Part shown: in pieces, positions 8,915 through 14,927 of the stretch
How positions within the stretch are numbered: the stretch's first letter is position 1
How the letters are laid out: every line of letters begins with the position of its first letter
Origin: a virus
IMG/VR virus record: IMGVR_UViG_3300042549_006742
Location: 1-48,631 of that record
Strand: one strand, 5' to 3'
Length of the DNA: 48,631 nt
The notes under the pieces: model-generated
The model's input: only the letters and a program-made list of their open reading frames with translations
Database searches by the model: none
What the model was told of the DNA's origin: nothing
Translations under genes and position numbers: made by a program

Positions 8915-10306
8915 TTACCAATTTCTTGAAGATTTTAATCCTAATTTTTTTGCGTATCTACCGACATTACAACTCCAATATCCTGCGGTTGTTCTATCTT
9001 TCTTTTGGTCACATTTATGTCTTGCTCTAAATGATTTTGCTGCCCCCTTGTTATTATTTTTAACTCTTAAATTGGGGTCACCAAAAGTGACTTTCTTAAC
9101 AGTTCCTTTACCTGTCTTAACATATACCGCAAATTTCTTTGGTCCGCCTGGTGTTCTAAAAGGACTACCTAATTTCACATTCTTACCTCGGTGTAATGCC
9201 TCATTAATTGAATCTTCCAATTCATCGTGTTTAAATACTTTTGAATCTAAATCTCTATTTTCAATCGGAGCATATTCGAATGTGAAAGTGTCTCGACCAA
9301 ATGGGTCACGGTCATCAATATCAATTCTTTCTAAATCTTTTTTGAAAAAGTAAGGTTTATTTTTATTAATAAAAACAAAATAATCAAAATCTAAATCTAA
9401 AAATCTTTTGAAGTGTGGAACACCGGTAACTCTAAAATGTCGAATAAAAGTTTTAAATAGAATATTGTATATATTACCCATTAAGAATAATTTAGTAATA
9501 CCATCAAATGTTATACTAAAATACCTCATTGACCCCATCTTTTTGATAAGTTTAATCCTATGGTCCTCACTTAAATTTAACCCCTCACGGATTTCTCTTT
9601 CATCTTCATTTTCTTCCTCATACATTGGTGCGTCCAAGTAAACTTCTTCACCACCTTCAAGGATTACTTTTTTACCTAAATCAGATTCTACTAACCAAGT
9701 ATCTTCTTCATTAAGACGTATTAAGTTTTTATTATATAATGACCTAACTTCATTAACTAAGTTGAAGAACCCCTCAGAATAAATTCTAAACACATTCTCA
9801 CTCAACGAAATCTCATTATCAATATGATATTTTAAAATCTCAGATACGTTAACTTTACCTTCTAATTTCATAGTTTTTTTACCCCATTTTTTACCTTTAC
9901 CTTTAGTTCCACAAGCCGATGGTGTTGGTCTACACGCCGGATATTTTGACCTATCCTCACCCTCACTTCTTCCACAGGACTTACAAGTTTTTTTACCATT
10001 GGAATCTGTACGACAAGTATTACAGTCAACCCAACCTTGAGATTTACCTTTACCACCTTGTCTTGAAAACCATCCGTGTAACCCTGACTTCTTTTCTTTG
10101 CTATAATCAGTTTTTTTGGCTTCGTCAATTGGTTCAACTTCTTCTTTCCAAATTTTACCTTGTCGACATTTAACTACCGCACCTGACGCATACGCAGAAG
10201 GCCAAGTGTCGTATTTTTGTTTAGCTAGTCTAACACATCTATCCGCCTTCTTCTTCTTATTTTTAGATTCATTAAGGACTTCATATATTAATTCATCAAT
10301 ATTCAT
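8915..10306 (-). CDS. Multi-domain phage protein with Zn-ribbon cysteines
   Basis: 463 residues. The N-terminus ends in VLNE-S, a candidate processing site. Residues 20-50 (KADRCVRLAKQKYDTWPSAYASGAVVKCR) and the C-terminal 90 residues (FAVYVKTGKGTVKKVTFGDP, SFRARHKCD, GYWSCNVGRY) are modules I associate with T4-like phage structural proteins. Between about 70 and 145 lies a Gly/Lys-rich segment with CxxC pairs (CNTC, CKSC), likely one or two Zn ribbons. The middle (about 150-370) is unassigned. A TATTTAT box at 10325-10331 lies 18 nt before the ATG. It is a possible virion or assembly protein; the family memory is from knowledge, not a search. Confidence 0.7.
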   Translation of the reverse strand: MNIDELIYEVLNESKNKKKKADRCVRLAKQKYDTWPSAYASGAVVKCRQGKIWKEEVEPIDEAKKTDYSKEKKSGLHGWFSRQGGKGKSQGWVDCNTCRTDSNGKKTCKSCGRSEGEDRSKYPACRPTPSACGTKGKGKKWGKKTMKLEGKVNVSEILKYHIDNEISLSENVFRIYSEGFFNLVNEVRSLYNKNLIRLNEEDTWLVESDLGKKVILEGGEEVYLDAPMYEEENEDEREIREGLNLSEDHRIKLIKKMGSMRYFSITFDGITKLFLMGNIYNILFKTFIRHFRVTGVPHFKRFLDLDFDYFVFINKNKPYFFKKDLERIDIDDRDPFGRDTFTFEYAPIENRDLDSKVFKHDELEDSINEALHRGKNVKLGSPFRTPGGPKKFAVYVKTGKGTVKKVTFGDPNLRVKNNNKGAAKSFRARHKCDQKKDRTTAGYWSCNVGRYAKKLGLKSSRNW

Positions 10307-10312
10307 TGGTCG

Positions 10313-10343
10313 TTGTTTTATTAAATAAATATCCCTATCTTTG
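10313..10343 (+). promoter_or_regulatory. Bacteroidota-type promoter, leaderless spacing
   Basis: TTG at 10313-10315, 20 nt, then TATCTTTG at 10336-10343, with only GGTT before the ATG at 10348. It overlaps the TATTTAT box of the divergent gene at 10306. Confidence 0.65.
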
Positions 10344-10347
10344 GGTT

Positions 10348-10752
10348 ATGAATAATAAATATCTATATATCCTAAGAGGTTTACCGGGTGCTGGTAAAAG
10401 TACATTAGCAAGAACTATCGGAGCCGTTTATTTTGAAGCTGATATGTTTTTTTTGGAAGGTAAAGAATATAAATTTAACCCAACCAAATTAAAGGACGCT
10501 CACGCTTGGTGTCAAAACCAAGTTAGAACATCTATGAAGAATTCTGATTCAAAGTTGGGGGATAGTAAAATTGCCGTCGCAAATACTTTCACTCAAGAAT
10601 GGGAAATGCAACCATATATTGATATGGCTAAAGAATTTGGGTTTACCGTATTTACGTTGGTGGTTGAGAATCGTCACGGTGGAACAAATGTTCACAACGT
10701 TCCCGAAGAAGTAATTGATAAAATGAAAGAAAGATTTGAAATTAAATTATGA
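10348..10752 (+). CDS. P-loop nucleotide/polynucleotide kinase-like protein
   Basis: 134 residues from the ATG at 10348; an earlier in-frame TTG at 10306 would overlap the promoter and is rejected. LRGLPGAGKSTLAR is a Walker A motif. The spacing to FEADMFF, FNPTKLKDAHAWCQ and ANTFTQEWEMQPY matches the AAA_33 / N4BP2-like kinase family, in which the strand ending in N-T marks the Walker B region. Relatives include polynucleotide 5'-kinase domains, so nucleic-acid end repair or small-molecule phosphorylation are both possible. It overlaps the next gene by ATGA. Confidence 0.85.
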   Translation: MNNKYLYILRGLPGAGKSTLARTIGAVYFEADMFFLEGKEYKFNPTKLKDAHAWCQNQVRTSMKNSDSKLGDSKIAVANTFTQEWEMQPYIDMAKEFGFTVFTLVVENRHGGTNVHNVPEEVIDKMKERFEIKL

Positions 10753-10979
10753 AACTAATTAATATATTTTTTAAAACTGCCCAAATATATATTGCACTTA
10801 AAATATGTTCGGCATTGTACTTGGTTCATTACTTACCTAAACAACATTCAATAGACAATGTAATATGGTGGGTTTCTGTATTAATACTTGATATGTGGTT
10901 AAATTTAGTCGTATTCAGTAGTGATACTGTTAATATCACTATTAAAGAGCCTGAGAAGACTGAGGACGAAAAAGAATAA
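10749..10979 (+). CDS. Small membrane protein
   Basis: 76 residues, translationally coupled to the kinase by an ATGA overlap. Two hydrophobic segments (about 2-25 and 36-60) are followed by a charged tail (KEPEKTEDEKE). No family is recognised. Its stop adjoins a convergent small membrane protein gene. It might anchor or regulate the kinase, but only the operon layout supports that. Confidence 0.65.
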   Translation: MKLINIFFKTAQIYIALKICSALYLVHYLPKQHSIDNVIWWVSVLILDMWLNLVVFSSDTVNITIKEPEKTEDEKE

Positions 10980-11201
10980 TTATTTAGAACGACTTCGTAA
11001 TAAGAAATATAATCCAAAGAATAATCCCGAAATGGAATATAAAACGAGATTTGCTTTCATTAAACTTCCTGTTAGTGTAATAAGATAATATTGAACCACG
11101 TCGAACCCGAAAGGATTGAAAAACATCGCTAACACAAGACATTTTACTGCCATATTTCCCATAAAGATTTTCTTCCACGTCTTGATTTGTCCCTTCATCA
11201 T
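10980..11201 (-). CDS. Small two-TM membrane protein
   Basis: 73 residues with a basic N-terminus (KGQIKTWKKIF), a first hydrophobic segment containing NPFGFD, and a second (LYSISGLFFGLYFLL) before an Arg/Lys tail. The topology is convincing, and I prefer this frame to the overlapping frame 10984-11205 of the same length, which starts 4 nt earlier and looks compositionally random. The start could be either of the two adjacent ATG codons. Function unknown. Confidence 0.6.
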   Translation of the reverse strand: MMKGQIKTWKKIFMGNMAVKCLVLAMFFNPFGFDVVQYYLITLTGSLMKANLVLYSISGLFFGLYFLLRSRSK

Positions 11202-11298
11202 CCATATATTTTAATTTAAGATTTATGCGTATATCAGCATTTTCTTGGATAAATATAAATACGTTAATATTTATAAAAGAATACTAAAAAATTCTAAT

Positions 11299-11826
11299 AT
11301 GAAAAGATTTATTATAGACGAAAACAAACTTCGAAACACGATACGTAAAAAAATCCTTGAGCAATCATCAATGGAGGATAAAGAGCAAGAACAAAAACCA
11401 AGATGTTTGACCAATAATATTGTCCGATTGGAGGATATCGTTGGTAGAGCTGACGAGTTAGACAATTATACACCAGGTATAACTAAAAGATTATCGGGAG
11501 TAAACTCAATGGTTGATACTTTAGGTATCCTAAATAACATTAGATTATTTAAAGATGTTAATGATGGTGGTGCTCACTTATCGTATGAAATGATGAACAA
11601 TTTAAATAAATTTCGTAATAAAAACTATTACGATGAAACAACAGGAAATTGTCATAAAGCGATGGATAAAGTGATTGAGTTATATAAAGAACACGAACAC
11701 GGAACCGAACTAGTTAAAGATATTGAACGAGTATTGAATCTTCAATCTAAAGAAGATGAATTTACACCTTCTTCAAGAAGTAAAGAATACTTAAAACAAT
11801 GTTTAAACCTGATTAAAGGTAAATAA
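11299..11826 (+). CDS. Tagged hypothetical protein
   Basis: 175 residues from the ATG at 11299; the upstream in-frame TTG at 11245 is rejected because the shared tag (MKRFIIDENKLRNTIRKK) begins exactly at this Met. The tag ends with ILE-Q, a strong example of the candidate processing site. The rest is helical (KVIELYKEHEHGTELVKDIE) with no known domain. A TATTTAT box lies at 11268-11274, 24 nt upstream. A double hairpin follows the stop. Confidence 0.75.
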   Translation: MKRFIIDENKLRNTIRKKILEQSSMEDKEQEQKPRCLTNNIVRLEDIVGRADELDNYTPGITKRLSGVNSMVDTLGILNNIRLFKDVNDGGAHLSYEMMNNLNKFRNKNYYDETTGNCHKAMDKVIELYKEHEHGTELVKDIERVLNLQSKEDEFTPSSRSKEYLKQCLNLIKGK

Positions 11827-11840
11827 AGAAATCCGATTAG

Positions 11841-11898
11841 GACCGTTACCGTTATGGTAACACTTAAAGGGGAAGGTTCGCTACCATTCCCCTTTTTT
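11841..11898 (+). terminator. Double hairpin ending in a strong terminator
   Basis: A first stem-loop pairs GTTACC (11845-11850) with GGTAAC (11856-11861). A second pairs AAGGGGAA (11867-11874) plus GGT with ACC plus TTCCCCTT (11887-11894), followed by a T-run. The second is a good intrinsic terminator for the tagged gene. The first may be part of a processed 3' RNA. Confidence 0.75.
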
Positions 11899-11927
11899 AA
11901 TGCCCGATATTTATCAATAAAAACATT

Positions 11928-12206
11928 ATGAAAAAAATTAAATGGTTCTTCACCGAATTTATGAATATGTATTCGGGGAAAAAGTCTTATTTCTCGAAAA
12001 AGAGAATTGAGTCAGGAATTGCGTTTGTTATCGCACAATGGGGGATGATATTCTTCTTATTAGAAAAACATTCAACATTAAGTATGGGTGAATTTGTTTT
12101 ATGGGCAACAGTTGAATTTGCAGTGGCAGGTTGGATGGTTAATAAAATCCAAAAAGAAAAATCGACAAATTCGGAAAATACGGATGAAACTGAAAACCCT
12201 CAATAA
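11928..12206 (+). CDS. Small membrane protein, holin candidate
   Basis: 92 residues with a Lys-rich N-terminus, two hydrophobic segments (about 30-48 and 55-73) and a charged C-terminus. Size and topology fit a class II-like holin, but the nearest endolysin is over 5 kb away, so this is only a candidate. A TATTTAT box at 11908-11914 lies 13 nt before the ATG. The stop codon lies in the loop of its terminator. Confidence 0.65.
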   Translation: MKKIKWFFTEFMNMYSGKKSYFSKKRIESGIAFVIAQWGMIFFLLEKHSTLSMGEFVLWATVEFAVAGWMVNKIQKEKSTNSENTDETENPQ

Positions 12207-12219
12207 AGAGGGTTTTTTT
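12195..12219 (+). terminator. Intrinsic terminator overlapping a stop codon
   Basis: AACCCTC (12195-12201) pairs with GAGGGTT (12208-12214), followed by seven T in all. The TAA of the upstream gene lies in the loop. Confidence 0.85.
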
Positions 12220-12742
12220 ATTGTAAGAATGATAGGACTTTTTCCTTGATTCCGGATTGTTTAATACCTTCCTTCATTTTCTTAGTATGAACAAAGTTAG
12301 GTAACGCACTTAAATCTAAATCATCAATAACAACCCAATGAGTTACTTCAGGGTGGTTATTTAACCAATTGGTAATCTCAGTTACTCTGTTACTTTCTAA
12401 GTCACTCAATGTCTTTAAAACAACATTTGGTGTAAAATCAATTGGTGATTTACTCACACCATATACTTTGAACATATCTTGTAATTGTTCCAAAGTACAA
12501 TGTAGTTTCCAATCAGATGATACAACAATCTCAGCGTCTGTTAATTCCAACACCTCATTCAATACTTTAACCGCTTTTGCGTTGAAGTTATCCATCTTGA
12601 TATGTGCGGGAATTTGGGGGTCATTAACATACCCTTCACTTTCAGGGTTCGCCAATTTCCATTTTTTAATCTTTTTAATGCGTCCACCCCACTCGGTTGA
12701 TAAACACATTACACCATCGTTATCTAAAAATATTACTTTCAT
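12218..12742 (-). CDS. HAD-superfamily phosphatase (Swiss-army-knife RNA repair type)
   Basis: 174 residues. MKVIFLDNDGV supplies the HAD motif I Asp pair (D7, D9). VVSSDWKLH (about 72-81) fits motif II and its following region, and VVIDDLDLSALP fits motif IV. This pattern matches the HAD domain annotated in Swiss-army-knife RNA-repair proteins, which acts on phosphorylated nucleic-acid ends or small phosphates. It is encoded 3 nt downstream of the papain-like gene and lacks its own promoter, so they form an operon. A kinase of complementary activity is encoded at 10348; a joint role is speculative. Confidence 0.8.
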   Translation of the reverse strand: MKVIFLDNDGVMCLSTEWGGRIKKIKKWKLANPESEGYVNDPQIPAHIKMDNFNAKAVKVLNEVLELTDAEIVVSSDWKLHCTLEQLQDMFKVYGVSKSPIDFTPNVVLKTLSDLESNRVTEITNWLNNHPEVTHWVVIDDLDLSALPNFVHTKKMKEGIKQSGIKEKVLSFLQ

Positions 12743-12745
12743 AAG

Positions 12746-13231
12746 TTATTTAATTTGGTATGCGAAATAAATTTCTTTTCTCAATTTTATTGCGTCTTCG
12801 TAGTTACCGATAACAACACCATTTTTAATTGTGAATGCGTGACCTTTAACTATGATGAAAAATGTTCCTTCAGAGTATTTCTTAATGAATGTCCCTACCG
12901 TCATTTTTCTTTTAACGACCTCACCCTTTACTTTAACATCATAATGTAATCCCCCGTATACACCATAACCAATCGGTTTAATTTTCTTGTAATTACAAGT
13001 ATAACGTGCTTCGGACAATTTGTTAAGTGTTGCGAATGTACCACGAGTTCCTTGTCTTGGTTGTCTACCAAATTTCTCAGTGATAATTTTCCACGCCTTG
13101 TCATAAGGAATGTCAAACGCTGATGCGAATGCTCTTACAACACAATCATTAGTTTCTGATTTAGCGATTTTTGATTCATCATATCCTTTAATCGCTTTAG
13201 ATGTTATTTCGTATGGGGCTTTCGTTTTCAT
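12746..13231 (-). CDS. Papain/C39-like cysteine peptidase-fold protein
   Basis: 161 residues. NDCVVRAFASAFDIPYDKAW places a Cys (residue 30) at the start of a helix, as in papain-fold enzymes. FFIIVKGHAFTIKNGVVIGN gives the His (about 131) and a following Asn/Asp region in the right order. This layout is seen in phage C39-like and transglutaminase-like proteins. Whether it is a peptidase, an amidase or inactive cannot be settled here. It has a textbook host-type promoter with only 4 nt between the TATCTTTG box and the ATG, suggesting early, leaderless expression. Confidence 0.7.
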   Translation of the reverse strand: MKTKAPYEITSKAIKGYDESKIAKSETNDCVVRAFASAFDIPYDKAWKIITEKFGRQPRQGTRGTFATLNKLSEARYTCNYKKIKPIGYGVYGGLHYDVKVKGEVVKRKMTVGTFIKKYSEGTFFIIVKGHAFTIKNGVVIGNYEDAIKLRKEIYFAYQIK

Positions 13232-13235
13232 ATAT

Positions 13236-13264
13236 CAAAGATACAAAAATTCCCCAAAGTGCAA
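13236..13264 (-). promoter_or_regulatory. Bacteroidota-type promoter nested in a terminator
   Basis: Reading the minus strand: TTG (13264-13262), 18 nt, TATCTTTG (13243-13236), ATAT, then ATG at 13231. The -33 TTG lies in the loop of the hairpin formed by 13251-13257 and 13270-13276, whose T-tract ends right at the -7 box. Confidence 0.75.
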
Positions 13265-13284
13265 TAACCTTGGGGATAATTTTT
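13244..13284. terminator. Hairpin terminator for 13300-13503
   Basis: TCCCCAA (13251-13257) pairs with TTGGGGA (13270-13276). On the minus strand it is followed by a T-rich tract, and on the plus strand by eight T. It overlaps the next gene's promoter. Confidence 0.7.
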
Positions 13285-13299
13285 TTTGAAAACTATTGA

Positions 13300-13503
13300 C
13301 TATTCGGAATCTTTTTCTTTCAGTTTCTTTTCTACCTCAACAATTTGGGCAAACCCACTAAATGCGAACATACTTGAACAAGCCCAAGCAACCATTTCCC
13401 AGGTTGAGTTACGAGAAAGAGTCGCACAATATAACGATGTAAAACCACCAAGTAATAATGAATATTTATTAACCACCCGCATTATCTTTTCAAACTTTTC
13501 CAT
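13300..13503 (-). CDS. Small membrane protein
   Basis: 67 residues. A basic N-terminus precedes two hydrophobic stretches (LLLGGFTSLYCATL and MVAWACSSMFAFSGFAQIV), then a charged tail (EKKLKEKDSE). The hydropathy pattern favours this strand over the overlapping plus-strand reading. No family is recognised. It ends just before the terminator/promoter junction of the downstream operon. Confidence 0.6.
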   Translation of the reverse strand: MEKFEKIMRVVNKYSLLLGGFTSLYCATLSRNSTWEMVAWACSSMFAFSGFAQIVEVEKKLKEKDSE

Positions 13504-13580
13504 ATCTAAATCTTTTTAACAAACATAAACTAAATTATTGATTATTTCAAAACAGATAACTAATTATTTGAAAAAAGTTT

Positions 13581-13588
13581 TATCTTTG
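13581..13588 (+). promoter_or_regulatory. TATCTTTG box, leaderless spacing
   Basis: TATCTTTG followed by TGAT and the ATG at 13593. No well-spaced -33 TTG is visible, so this is weaker than the other host-type promoters. Confidence 0.5.
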
Positions 13589-13592
13589 TGAT

Positions 13593-13760
13593 ATGGCAAA
13601 AAAAGTAATAGAGACTGAACATAAGAAATGGGAGAGGGTATATGAGTTTGATGACTATACCACAATTTGGCGATATGATAGCAAAAGGAGTTTAATTAAT
13701 CCGGTTGAGGTTGAAATAAAATATAAGTCAGAAAGGAAAAAGTCGATTAAATCTGATTAA
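13593..13760 (+). CDS. Small basic protein (55 residues)
   Basis: Starts MAKKVIETEHKKWERVYEF and ends KKSIKSD. It is Lys/Glu-rich with a YTTIWRYD strand. It is supported by the TATCTTTG box 4 nt upstream, which it shares with other start sites here. Its stop overlaps the convergent gene at 13757 by 4 nt. No family is recognised. It may be a small early-expressed host-interaction protein. Confidence 0.6.
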   Translation: MAKKVIETEHKKWERVYEFDDYTTIWRYDSKRSLINPVEVEIKYKSERKKSIKSD

Positions 13761-14443
13761 CAATCTTTTGGATTGTCTTTGGTGGCATATTTAACCCCCA
13801 TAATAGTACCGACGATACTAAATGCGTTTGTTAATAGAATTCCGAACATATTACTCCAAGCCGGACCGATTGTATTAACTTCCTTATTCATAATAATTGA
13901 GAAGATATACATCCCCGTAGTCACGATTGCTATGAATGCGATAACACCTAACGCAACTTTAACGATATTACCCATCAATTCGGTTTGGGTTTTTTTCTGT
14001 AATAAATCTAAGTCAGTTAATGCGTTAGTCTTTGCGTGTTCAGCATCTTCTCTCGCCAACTCAGTTCGTTTCATTTCATCCTGAAGTTCGTTTTGAATTC
14101 TTTCATTCTCTTCTTTCCAGGTAAGAAGTTCATTATTTTGACATTCAATTTGTTTTTTGGAATTCTCAACGTTATCTAACGTAATTTGTAACTCGTCTAA
14201 TATTCGAACATTTTCGGTATTTAACGATTCTAATTCCTTATTCTTATTTTGAATTTGTTTAGTTATATCTAAACGTTTTTTTCGTGATTCTTTGTCTTTT
14301 TCAGTGCAAGTTTTAATATATTGTGAGAAGTCAGAATCCTCTTCAGCGTCAATTAATTTCAATAAGTTACCCTCAAGACCAATATTCTTGGTCTTGTAAA
14401 GGTCAATTAATTGTTTTTTTGTATTTGCACTAAACTTAATCAT
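13757..14443 (-). CDS. Coiled-coil protein with C-terminal membrane hairpin
   Basis: 228 residues. Residues about 45-155 form a long coiled coil (NKELESLNTENVRILDELQ and similar heptads). Two hydrophobic segments follow at about 158-185 and 198-215, leaving the coiled coil in the cytoplasm. It overlaps the response regulator by ATGA and so is the third gene of the kinase-regulator block, perhaps its membrane-attached effector. No enzyme motif is present. Confidence 0.75.
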   Translation of the reverse strand: MIKFSANTKKQLIDLYKTKNIGLEGNLLKLIDAEEDSDFSQYIKTCTEKDKESRKKRLDITKQIQNKNKELESLNTENVRILDELQITLDNVENSKKQIECQNNELLTWKEENERIQNELQDEMKRTELAREDAEHAKTNALTDLDLLQKKTQTELMGNIVKVALGVIAFIAIVTTGMYIFSIIMNKEVNTIGPAWSNMFGILLTNAFSIVGTIMGVKYATKDNPKDC

Positions 14444-14877
14444 TTATACACTTTGAACTCAGCGGTTCTATTTTTGAAATTAGGGTAATCTTCTCTGAAC
14501 TCTTCTAATCTTGGTTCAATCTCATCTGATTTGACCAACCAAAATTGTGCTCCGGCTTGTAACGCTTTTGCTTGTTCTGATGGTTCATTTGATGATGAAA
14601 TAATTCCGATAACTACGTGGTTACCATATTCAAAATTAATCTTTCTCACTAACTCAATTCCGTCAAATGATGAACCAATTATATTTAAATCAACAAATAC
14701 ACATTCAGGTTTTTCTGAGTTATTTCCTGAATCAAACCATTGTTTAAACATTCTTGCCGCCTCATCTGAGCTATTAACAGATTTTAGTGATAAACTGATA
14801 TCTAATAACGAACAAGCGTCTTCAAATACTAAGTGGAATAAATCCTCGTCATCGACTAATAATATAGATTCTATCAT
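14440..14877 (-). CDS. Receiver-only response regulator
   Basis: 145 residues covering one receiver domain: acidic pair D9-D10 (LLVDDED), phosphoacceptor D63 (CVFVDLN), Ser at 94-96 (IISSS) and Lys116 (FWLVKSDE). No DNA-binding output domain follows, so it acts through protein contact, in the manner of CheY, Spo0F or Rcp1. It sits between the histidine kinase and the coiled-coil membrane protein. A TATTTAT box (14896-14902) 18 nt upstream suggests it can also be expressed separately from the kinase. Confidence 0.9.
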   Translation of the reverse strand: MIESILLVDDEDLFHLVFEDACSLLDISLSLKSVNSSDEAARMFKQWFDSGNNSEKPECVFVDLNIIGSSFDGIELVRKINFEYGNHVVIGIISSSNEPSEQAKALQAGAQFWLVKSDEIEPRLEEFREDYPNFKNRTAEFKVYK

Positions 14878-14904
14878 TTTTTAAATTTTATAACAATAAA
14901 TACT

Positions 14905-14920
14905 TTACTTTTAAAAGTAA
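14905..14920. repeat. 16-bp perfect palindrome
   Basis: TTACTTTTAAAAGTAA lies in the 50-nt gap between the kinase and response-regulator genes, next to the TATTTAT box. It could be an operator or a weak processing hairpin. Confidence 0.5.
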
Positions 14921-14927
14921 TTTGGAT

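Noticed and set aside
9408-10328. Plus-strand frames within the Zn-ribbon gene
   Set aside because: Shadows of a well-supported minus-strand gene with recognisable domains.
10306-10347. TTG start of the kinase at 10306
   Set aside because: It would place the start upstream of the TATCTTTG promoter box; the ATG at 10348 keeps the normal N-terminus.
10984-11205. Alternative protein in the overlapping frame
   Set aside because: Composition looks random compared with the clear two-helix membrane protein in the other frame; kept only as a low-interest finding.
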